Shown here piece after piece: positions 1 to 7,588 of a stretch of 11,925 bases of DNA. The stretch lies in assembly GCA_003550305.1 (NCBI GenBank), contig QKYT01000480.1, positions 12,489 to 24,413 on the forward strand, given 5' to 3'. How positions within the stretch are numbered: the first letter of the stretch is position 1; every line of letters begins with the position of its first letter. Under the pieces are notes generated by a model, which had not been told where the DNA came from, did no database searches, and saw nothing but the letters and a program-made list of their open reading frames with translations. A program made the translations under genes and the position numbers. This DNA is from Glomus cerebriforme. Its lineage: Eukaryota > Glomeromycota > Glomeromycetes > Glomerales > Glomeraceae.

Positions 1-1690
1 AAAGTTAAAGATAAAGGAATCAAGAATACGATTAGACGTAACAACGTTCTTGATCTAAAGGAGAGTTATCCTCACTTGAAGATGTAATATGAGAGCATTT
101 ATTAGGACCTTTATTATTAGAACTAGAAGAGGAAAATTGTGGTGAGGAGTTAATCTTTGATTTTAAAGCTTTGATGTCATTGGCGAAGCTGGTAACCATC
201 TTGTAAAGGTCTTGAAGAGATTTACGAAATTCTTCAAATTGAGCTTTTAAAGCTTGGTTGGAATTAAATGACTTATCATGCATAGAGCCACCTTTTTTGT
301 ACCATTTTTGAGTTGCTGATGCTTATTATTATTGGACTTTGAACCTTTTTTAGCAGCATCAGTGTAAGAGATGGGATTTTTTATGTTGGGCAGGTCAGAA
401 ACGATTGTATAACTTATTGAGTTTGTTATCACGTGGAAAGCGTTCCAACTTGTTGGGACAAGATTTGAATAAATGATCAGCAGAACTGCATCGATGGCAA
501 GTGGGAATGTCCTGCATGTGCTAATAGAAAACATGTCCTTTATAGGAATGTTCAGTAAGTGTGGTTGAGCTTGAATCTCTTCAGATTCAAAGTTAACATA
601 AGTGTAATTTAAGGGTTTGTAATTACTGGGATTGCGGAGAATAAAGCAAGTTTTCCCTCCAATAGAGGCAATATATTTTACAATATCAACTGATTGAGTA
701 TTAGGAGGAAGGCCGGCAAGTTTGAAACAATACAGCTATCTCTTTTTACGTTCTTCCTGAGATAAAGTAAGAGGTAACACTCTAACAATATCATGACCTA
801 GGGTTTCAGACCAAGTATGATTATAAAAATGGGCAATACCATCAGATGACGAGTATTTAATATATGCGTATTGAAATAGACCACGTGTTCTCATGGTAAG
901 ATGTATGATTTCACCAAATCTCTTGAACCTGGCATGAACAGAAGTCGCTTTAAGGTTAAGAGGGATATCAATGATTTGAATAGTATGATTTTTAATGTCA
1001 TTTTATATATCTTCAGAAATAGGGGGTTTAATCTCTTCTATTTTTTGAAAGGTAACAGTACTTGGTGATTCTTCATTACCAAAAATGATAGGAATCTTAA
1101 GTGTGATGTCCATATCTTCAGAACATACAAAAGTAGCCACGATGTAATCTACTTTTTTAATGATTCTTTTTTGTAGAATAACAGTTAGTGAAATAGCATG
1201 TGAAAAGAATTTTTCAACAAAGGATTTTTTCTTACCAAGGTGTGTCTAGGGATCTAAAATGGAAGCTGCAGGAGCTGCAATTTCATAGTGATCACAAATC
1301 AGGATAGGGATCAGCTCAGATTTAGGATCTTCTTCATCCTGATTAGTTCTCTGATCATCACGGAGAATTGCCTTATTTTGATCAGCATTATGTGGGGTTT
1401 CCGCAGTTTGAGGAGACGCGCTGGAAGAAGATGTTGAAGCAAATTCTGGAGACGAAGTTTTGGAATTTTTAGATGAAGTTCCATAAGTTTCTTCAATAAT
1501 AGAGTTATTAGTTTCCATATCAGAAGTATTTTCTCAGGTTGAGACACCTTTTGTTTCTGTTTCTTAGACTCATTCTGATTATGAAGAATGTTTTTAGATA
1601 CNTCTTCCTTGCTGCCACCAGCAGAGGAAGGTTTTTTAGGAAGGGGTGCGTGTAATAAGGTTTAGAGCGAGTATTTCTTTTATTGCCCAT
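1..1690 (-). pseudogene. Degraded LINE ORF1 (element A), RRM/CCHC RNA-binding protein, 3' side off window
   Basis: The six-frame pieces line up in order with ORF1 of element B. The start is the ATG at 1690-1688 (Met-Gly-Asn-Lys-Arg). A Ser-rich segment with IIEETYGTSS (1518-1246) resembles B's EIIAQTFGTSS. A first folded module ends near LKIPI (about 1100), an RRM-like module begins at TIQIIDIPLNLKA (about 990), and a second contains NYKPLNYTYVNFESEE (about 610). A CCHC knuckle C-x2-C-x4-H-x4-C lies at 499-458, and a predicted coiled coil after GGSMHDKSF runs from 290 to 100. In-frame stops sit at 1246-1248, 1003-1005, 736-738, 521-523 and 395-397. Frame changes occur near 1630, 1536, 530, 365 and 293, two of them in A-runs. 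The stop at 521 falls where B has the Trp of LFW, and the one at 395 falls at an Arg/Tyr-rich stretch, both consistent with single transitions. The family role is LINE RNA binding. It is clearly non-functional, and its divergence from B suggests a separate subfamily. Confidence 0.85.
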
Positions 1691-1802
1691 GTTTGACCAG
1701 TTACAAGGTATAAACAATAAGTATTGATATACAAAAACTTTCTAAAAACCTCTTTGTTATTGTACAATATATTATGACGTGGAGAGGAAGAAGAAAGAGT
1801 TT
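1691..1802 (-). other. 5' leader of LINE element A
   Basis: This is the minus-strand sequence upstream of A's ORF1 ATG. Its outer end reads AAACTCTTTCTTCTTC, which matches the outer part of B's leader (AAACTCTTTCTTCTTTC at 9743-9727). The shared pyrimidine-rich motif suggests a common 5'-terminal sequence of the family, where an internal promoter would be expected in a LINE. No promoter element is individually recognisable. The rest of the leader is not visibly similar to B's. Confidence 0.55.
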
Positions 1803-1820
1803 CAAACTTTGCTTATCATT
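1803..1820. repeat. 18-bp direct repeat, left copy (candidate target-site duplication of B)
   Basis: The sequence CAAACTTTGCTTATCATT is identical to 9757-9774. The left copy abuts (and by two T's overlaps) the poly(A) tail of element B, and the right copy lies just outside B's 5' end. That placement is what target-primed reverse transcription leaves. The alternative is that the 18 bp are the conserved 5' terminus of both A and B, since a neighbouring leader motif is also shared. Both readings place B directly next to A. Confidence 0.65.
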
Positions 1821-1831
1821 TTTTTTTTTTT
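1819..1831 (-). other. Poly(A) tail of LINE B
   Basis: Thirteen uninterrupted T's on the plus strand (A13 on the element strand) mark the element's 3' terminus. They lie about 25 nt downstream of an AATAAA signal and directly against the 18-bp repeat. The two outermost T's may belong to the target repeat. Confidence 0.8.
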
Positions 1832-1856
1832 AAACTTAACAACGATTGTATTCAAT

Positions 1857-1862
1857 TTTATT
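1857..1862 (-). promoter_or_regulatory. Polyadenylation signal AATAAA of LINE B
   Basis: AATAAA on the minus strand lies about 25 nt before the poly(A) tract. This is the spacing expected between a eukaryotic poly(A) signal and its cleavage site. It supports 1831/1832 as the true 3' end of the transcript. Confidence 0.65.
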
Positions 1863-1941
1863 AAAAGTAATCATAAAATATATATACAAATATAAAGATC
1901 ACAAAGAAAAAAGAACATACTACCTCGCCAATGCACTTGAG

Positions 1942-1973
1942 TCATGTGACTGACATATGACAAAGTCACATGA
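1942..1973 (-). other. Hairpin in LINE B 3'UTR
   Basis: A perfect 10-bp inverted repeat, TCATGTGACT at 1942-1951 and AGTCACATGA at 1964-1973, encloses a 12-nt loop. In this very AT-rich region such a G/C-containing stem stands out. In several LINE families the RT binds a 3' stem-loop of its own RNA. That role here is inferred from position only. Confidence 0.5.
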
Positions 1974-2013
1974 AAAATCACTGCACCCGGACGAAGCCAA
2001 CCCATCCATAAAT

Positions 2014-2690
2014 TCAAATAAACCTAAGTACAAACCTAAATCTAAATAAAATTATGAAATAGTTAATCGAATACCAAAAATCCAAAAAATGCCCACCAAA
2101 NTATATTGAATTACGTAAACTATTCTGATCTAAAATTAAAGGAACATCAGAAGCTAATCTATTAGGCGGAACATATAAGGATCTTGGATTTGGAGTATTG
2201 TATTTAACTTTTTTGTCTATATTATGATAACGTTCTAAACTAAGCATTTTGTCACAACGCGGAATCCAAATTGACTCCATAAAATCTATGTAAATATTAT
2301 TATATAGTAAAAATAAAAGTTCTAGCGAAGTCTTACGACATCGCAAAAAAGAAAACACAAAATTATATAAATTTAGAGGAATTATACCTTTAACCAAATC
2401 AATAAAATTCAAAGTATCAGAAGACAAAAATTGCCAAAGATGAGATAAAGAATTTATATCAATAATTGAAGGAAGAGGAGAATTATGTTATCGATGTTGT
2501 AAAAGAAGAGTAAGTAAATATTGTTTGATTTTTGTAATAAGAATAAAAAATTTACGTGAATTAAAAGGACAATGAAAAATGTGTTGAAATGTTTCTTTTT
2601 GATTGTTATTATTATTTTGAGTGTTAGAAGAACATAAAGGACAAAACCAAGAATTATATAAATCAGGGCGTCGTTTCTTGATATGTTCTA
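2014..2690 (-). pseudogene. LINE B ORF2, C-terminal segment with CCHC zinc finger
   Basis: This continues ORF2 in a new frame. After the RNase H part ends in a TAG (2688-2690), re-reading one base gives VEHIKKRRPDLYNSWFCPLC in the next frame. That fragment is followed by an Asn-rich linker and HIFHC, forming C-x2-C-x16-H-x3-C between about 2643 and 2569. A cysteine/histidine finger after RT/RNase H is common in LINE ORF2 proteins and helps bind nucleic acid. A TAA at 2488-2490 interrupts the frame. It then stays open through a hydrophobic segment and PRSLYVPPNRLASDVPLILD to the TGA at 2014. The last 140 residues match no domain I recognise. The frame change is a net -1, probably a one-base deletion. 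I see no convincing slippery heptamer, so programmed frameshifting is unlikely. Confidence 0.72.
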
Positions 2691-4487
2691 CACTTCAATA
2701 ATAATCTTAATTTTATGTGATTTGCGGTACGAAGAATTAAAATTTGTAGTCAGTTTCGAATCAGCATCTGAATTGAAATATTTGAACATCGCGTCCCAAT
2801 CTATTTGTTGAATAAGGCGGCGATATTTATTGTTACGGTATAAATTGATAAATGATTCAAAATTTTTAACGTTAGTAAGACAAGTTAAAAATTTTCGTAA
2901 GTGAGAATCAATAATAATATTATTCCATTTTGGAATAATGTGAGAATTAGATAAATTTTGAAAGGAAAAAGAAATAGTATCAAAAGAATCATGATGTTGT
3001 TTAACGAGGTTGTCAATAATATTGTTAAAAGTATTAGAAGAATGAGATTTAACTTTGACAAAAGATAAAGATAAATCATTTGAAGAAAGAATTTCCATAA
3101 AAATAGACCATAATAAAGGAGAAGAACGTTGTTTAAAAATATTACGGAAAGAAAAAGGAGAAAGATTTTGTAAAAAGTGATAATGAGAAATAATTGATTC
3201 ACAATCTGTATATATAGTAATAGAAGATGAAGGAGGAGAAACCAACAACGCTAAAATAACAGCAGCAAGTTCAGCCCGAAACGCTGAAGGCCAATAATTA
3301 ATTTTAGTAACAAAAGATAAATTTGGAGCAGAAGAAGAAGTTTGTAAAAAACCACACATCATAGAACAATTAATAGAAGAAGGATTTAATAAAGAACCAT
3401 CGGTATAAAATTCTAAGACAGAAAAAGGTAAAAATTGTTGTTGTAAAGCTAAAAATTGAGATTTAATAGAAGGTGAAGAAAGTAATTTTTCAATCAAATT
3501 TTCAGGTACAATAATAAGCGAAGGAAGAATAGGAGGATGCCAAGGAACTATGTTATTTGAAAAGAAAAAATGATGTTTAGCGATTTCATGTAGTTCATAC
3601 AAAGGGATCAAAAATGATCGTTCAGAATCAGAAATCTTTTTTGTAGGTAAGGTAATAATAAAAGAAGCAGGAATATTATTGCAACAATTGAAATCAGTAT
3701 TTCTAGGAATAATATTATTGTGAAAAGCGCAACCAAAACATTTTTGAATGTGAGGAAAATTAATATCAAAATTATTAACTGGAACCCAGTGTTCGATAGA
3801 GAAGTGTTGCATTAAAATATCTTTGTTATAGATACGACCAATAGAAAATGAATTAATNTTAGAATCCCAATAAAAGACAAATTCTCGATGACTATCATTA
3901 AGTAAAGGAAAATTAATGATATGACCGTTAAAATTGGAAGAAGTGTAAGAAGGAGATGGTGATAATATATTTAATTGTTGTTGATAAAATGGAAGAAGTA
4001 AGCGAGAAGGATCTGTTAATGAAACCAAAANTTTNTGTTGTAAAACTTCAAACCATTTAGGAATTTTGTGTCTAGGAGTTATCGAAAAAGATTTCTTTGT
4101 AATTATATGCCACGTTAATAAATGACGTAAATCTAAAGAAACTAATTGCGACAAAAATAAAATTGAACGAGAACGAAGTTGGTTAATTATATAATTATTA
4201 AGAGAAAGAAGGTGATGAAGGGGTAAAAATCCGCCCAAAATTTCATTAAAAAATTGATGACGAATTTGGAATGAAATGTTATTTTGTTGACATAAAGTAA
4301 ACATAAAGGGAAGAAATTTTTTGTAGAATCTTTTTGGTATAATATCATACGACCACTCTTTGATAGGGGAAAATTGTAACCATTCAACATGTTGAAGTTT
4401 ACGAATACGTAAGTGTGTAAGTTTACCTAAAGGACCTTGATCATTCAGTTGAATACAAAAATTAGTAATCTTCGACTGAATTTGCAA
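2688..4487 (-). pseudogene. LINE B ORF2, RT-RNase H spacer and RNase H domain
   Basis: This is an open stretch of 600 codons in the same frame as the RT segment, separated from it by the TGA at 4500-4502. TTG is only its first possible start, so it is an internal part of ORF2 rather than its own gene. Counting from that codon, residues 1-355 are a spacer without a recognised domain, except for a Cys cluster C250-x2-C253 with C268-C269. Residues 357-497 form an RNase H1-like domain: D363 in FYTDGS, E406 in RAELAA, D428 in YTDCES, then H482 in KSHS and D492 in NIIDN. All expected catalytic acids are present. RNase H degrades the RNA strand of the hybrid after reverse transcription. The last 100 residues lead into the C-terminal zinc finger. 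N bases fall in codons at 3858, 4031 and 4035. Confidence 0.85.
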
Positions 4488-4499
4488 ATCATGTAGNTT

Positions 4500-5717
4500 T
4501 CAAAAATTATATAAANGATGATTATTCATGATTGCGTTAGGAGCAGATATAGCGAAACGAAGTTTGTGTTTGAAAAATTTTCGGAAGATAGACATAATAT
4601 CGTTACAATTTTTCATTGAAAGATATGTCAATTGTGTNCGATATTCGATTCTTGGAACTAAAACCATGTTGTAAATGTAAAGAAGCTGTTTATCCGTTAT
4701 ACGCTTTCTTTTTAAAATATTACATGCTAAAGTAACTTCGTCTTTTGCTTGGTTTATAACGAAAGAACGATCGTTGTTTAAATTAAACCAAACTCCAAGG
4801 ATTCTGATAGATTCAGAGCGTTTTGCAGGAAGAATATTAATAATTTCAGAACTAAAACGAAGTGGAATTGGAGTAGGAGAAGAAGGTTGATGTGACCAAA
4901 GTAACTCGGACTTGGATTTATTAATCTTGATATCATTTAATGTATAAAAACTATCGGCAATTTCCAAGATAGCTTCTAAATTTTCCTTCGAATCAGTGAT
5001 CCATTGTGTGTCGTCCATATATGCAATAGCGGCGACTTCTTGTGACTCATGAGTGATATCAGGTAAAAGAACGTTNGGTTTAAAAGAATGTTCAATATTG
5101 TAACCAAGATTTTGTTGATTAATTTTGCAAAGTAACGGGTCATAATAGATACACCAAAGGAGAGGAGAAATAACCTCTCCTTGGTCAATTCCTACTAAAA
5201 CGTCATATTCTTGAGTAATTCCAACAGCTGTAAAAACCCTATTTCTTCGATCCAAGAAAAGACTTTTAATAAAATTAATAAAANTTTGAGGAATTTTTAA
5301 ACGTAGAAGAGCTTTTTCGAGCATGTAAATATTAACACGATCGTACGCTTTCGACATATCTTGCGATAAAATCCATAACTCCTTATGTGAATCTTTAGCA
5401 TCTTGTATTACTTCATTAATAATACGTAAAGGTTCAAAAGTAGATGAACTGGGTAAACCAGCAAATTGAGTTCCTTTAAGTATATCGTAATCCACAAAGA
5501 TTTTTGCTAAACGATTATTGAGTAAACGAACAACAGCTTTTCGTAAAGTTTCCAAAAGTGTNATCGGGCGNGTNTTGTTTAAATTACATTCCCANNTTTT
5601 GGGTTTAGGTATCGGATAGACATGCGCTAAACGCCATTCGTCAGGAGTATCTGCTAGATTGAGACATTGAGAAATAAAATTAAAAACTAAAGATCTCATA
5701 AAAGNACCTAAGTGTTA
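4500..5717 (-). pseudogene. LINE B ORF2, reverse transcriptase domain
   Basis: RNA-dependent DNA polymerase of the non-LTR type. From the first Met (5699) the palm motifs are: fingers RPxTLLETLRKAVVRLLNNRL (about 44-64, with N-containing codons), motif A SQDMSKAYDRV with Asp114 and Asp120, motif B GIDQGEVISPLLW (170-182), motif C YMDD (227-230), and the KINKSKSELLW segment (258-268). The early fingers motif DKASGPSGISNEIL lies upstream, before the TAA at 5715-5717, so the domain really starts near 5830 and is broken by that stop. A TGA at 4500-4502 ends the open stretch, but the frame continues into the RNase H part. All three catalytic Asp are present. N bases at 5562, 5571, 5574, 5595 and 5596 obscure part of the fingers. 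Confidence 0.9.
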
Positions 5718-6510
5718 TAGTATCTCATTCGAAATTCCTGAAGGGCCGGAAGCTTTATCTTTCGGAAGAGCAGAAAGTATAAGGGTCCATTCATCATCGG
5801 AAGGCGGAGACATCAAATTTTGATAAATGTGAGGATCAATTGTTTCAATAGGTTGATAATAGGAGGACCAATTAGGCGGAATCACCTTATCTGGGTTGTT
5901 CTTTGAACCCGGACATTTTTGAAAATGTTCGTTAACAACCTCCTTAATACGAGTAGGATCTGTAATTAATGTATTAGTATTGTTTTCTTTTATAATGACT
6001 CTATCGATAAAAATAGAACGCTTTTTTCATTCTAATAATGAGTCTAACATTAAGCCTTGATTGTCCTTGTAGTTATCACAACGTGACTTGATAAATTCTT
6101 TGATTCTTTTGTCCTCATCAGTCCTGACCTGAGATTCNTAAAGAGCTAGCAGAGTTTTTCTAAGGTCAACAATTTTTCTTCTAGCGTCAGTAAGAAAAGA
6201 AGGTTGTAAAGAAATTTTTTTAGAAGGTAAAAAAATGTTGGGTAAAGTATAAGTTTGGAGGATGTATTTAATTCNAGTCCAATAGTACATCCAATTTTTA
6301 TTGTTATTATTCGTAAGAAAATTGAAATTATTGACAACTTTGTTCACAGAAATGAGTTTAAGAAGAATATTCAAAGCTCGTATGTGACCAGATAGAGTAG
6401 AAATATGTTTCGGATGAAACTCCTGTTTGTGTTCAGTGGACGATAAATGGTTGTCAATATATTTGTTAGCGGAATCCATAATATTTTTCCTAATATCAGT
6501 CCATGTACTA
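5718..6510 (-). pseudogene. LINE B ORF2, segment between endonuclease and RT
   Basis: This joins the endonuclease to the RT. It is read in the RT frame and has no start of its own. It runs from NSTWTDIRKNIMDSANKYI (about 6510-6455) through a Lys-rich helical segment of about 150 codons to a TGA at 6027-6029. It then continues openly through a stretch containing RVIIKENN and NWSSYYQPIE to the RT fingers motif DKASGPSGIS near 5750. A charged linker of this kind, with a Trp motif and then 'DEWTLILSALPKDKA', is typical of LINE ORF2. The TGA could derive from TGG or CGA by one transition. N at 6138 and 6275 adds uncertainty. Confidence 0.75.
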
Positions 6511-7536
6511 TTAAGTGTAATGATCGTGGATATTCATAGAAGAAAGCACTGAATGCGCATACATTTCTAAATGAGAAGAAAAATTTTCCCATTTTTCAGG
6601 AGTCATTTTTTCATAAGAAAATATGCATTTCTTGATCGAATGTTGTTTGAGTGTAGCATGCGAATTTTGATTGAAAAGGCCTTGACGAATCAAAGTAGTA
6701 ACAACACCATGGTGATCGGTGTTAAATAAATCAATTGGAAAGTTGTCAGCAGTTAAAGTATCCATAAGTAAATTATGAGATACCCAGACCGCGTCAATTC
6801 TAGAAGAGGAAAGATGTTGATTCTTTGAGTGGAAAGTGTCAAAATTAGAAATGTCAGAATGATATAAAGGAATAAGGTCAGTAAAGTTGAGCTGATCAAG
6901 TCGTCGGAAGATATCAAACTTCCAGTGTGCGTGACCTTTTCGCTTATAATCTTTAATATATTTCTCGTACTTTAAGTTAAAATCACCCATAAGCATGATT
7001 TTAAATTGTTTATCAAGTACGTCCTCGATGTAAAAGAAGAGTTTGTTATAAATATCTTCAATATCAGGATGATTGCCAGTCGTAGTAGCATGTAGATAAA
7101 TTTGAATGATACGGAGTTTAATATGACCTTTCATATATAGGTTAACATATATAATGCGACCTTTATATGCTTCATGCTTATGAACGTACTTATCCATTTC
7201 TTTGGATAAAAGTAATCCAACTCCAGCGCCATTGATATTGTTATCTAAATTATGGGAATATAGTTTATAATTTGATGATTTTTTGAAAATGTAAGGAGCG
7301 ACACGATTAGAAAGTTTTGTTTCAGAAAGACCTAAAATGGATATATGATGTAAATCTATCATATAGGATAGTTGATGTTGTTTTGTTTTGGAGTTTAGGC
7401 CTTGTACATTTAGTGTCATGATACGAAAAGTAGGAGTAGAGGGAGATGGAGGTAAAGGAGGAGAAGAAATATTGTTACTTTTATTAATATTTTTATTATT
7501 ATTATTATTATTATTTTTTATATTTTTACTATTCAT
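6511..7536 (-). CDS. LINE B ORF2, N-terminal APE-type endonuclease (broken ORF)
   Basis: This part of ORF2 encodes the endonuclease that nicks target DNA to prime reverse transcription. The ATG at 7536 is the first after an in-frame TAA twelve bases upstream. Residues 8-14 are an Asn run, followed by a Pro/Ser linker. The exonuclease-endonuclease-phosphatase fold spans about 37-285: N43 in TLNVQGL, E72 in SETKL, Y147, D185 and N187 in GDFNL, D248 in SRIDAVW, and D274-H275 in TDHHG. All catalytic residues are present. The frame ends at a TAA (6511-6513), where ORF2 should continue. Skipping one T in CACTTAATAGT restores the downstream frame, so a one-base insertion (or assembly error) explains the break. 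It lies 52 nt after ORF1 in a different frame, the usual LINE order. Confidence 0.9.
   Translation of the reverse strand: MNSKNIKNNNNNNNKNINKSNNISSPPLPPSPSTPTFRIMTLNVQGLNSKTKQHQLSYMIDLHHISILGLSETKLSNRVAPYIFKKSSNYKLYSHNLDNNINGAGVGLLLSKEMDKYVHKHEAYKGRIIYVNLYMKGHIKLRIIQIYLHATTTGNHPDIEDIYNKLFFYIEDVLDKQFKIMLMGDFNLKYEKYIKDYKRKGHAHWKFDIFRRLDQLNFTDLIPLYHSDISNFDTFHSKNQHLSSSRIDAVWVSHNLLMDTLTADNFPIDLFNTDHHGVVTTLIRQGLFNQNSHATLKQHSIKKCIFSYEKMTPEKWENFSSHLEMYAHSVLSSMNIHDHYT
7494..7515. repeat. ATT trinucleotide microsatellite inside ORF2
   Basis: About seven tandem ATT/TTA units on the plus strand encode the poly-Asn run near the N-terminus of the endonuclease ORF. Such a tract is prone to slippage, but in-frame changes here would only alter the Asn count ahead of the catalytic domain. 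Confidence 0.75.
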
Positions 7537-7588
7537 GATTAAAGATTATTTAAAAGGGATGTTGAGAAGTAAGTGGACGAAAAATAAA
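7537..7588 (-). other. ORF1-ORF2 intercistronic spacer of LINE B
   Basis: Fifty-two bases separate the ORF1 stop (TAA at 7589-7591) from the ORF2 ATG, and the two ORFs are in different frames. No overlapping TAATG-type stop-start is present. ORF2 would need reinitiation or internal entry for translation. Nothing else is recognised in the spacer. Confidence 0.65.

Larger units (their letters stand above)
1832..2013 (-). other. 3' untranslated region of LINE B
   Basis: About 180 nt lie between the ORF2 stop (TGA at 2014-2016) and the poly(A) tail. In transcript order the region contains a 10-bp hairpin and then a polyadenylation signal. Being the part of LINE RNA closest to the priming site, it is where an RT recognition structure would be expected. 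It has no coding potential. Confidence 0.7.

Noticed and set aside
1246..1717. Independent small genes of 65-90 codons at the left side
   Set aside because: Their translations align in order with ORF1 of element B and are pieces of one broken ORF1.
1803..1831. LTR or integrase-type insertion junction
   Set aside because: There are no terminal repeats, no integrase, protease or primer-binding site, and the tail is poly(A). The junction fits target-primed reverse transcription.
2680..2700. Programmed -1 frameshift between RNase H and the C-terminal zinc finger
   Set aside because: No convincing slippery heptamer or downstream structure is visible, and ORF2 has other plain lesions. A one-base deletion is simpler.
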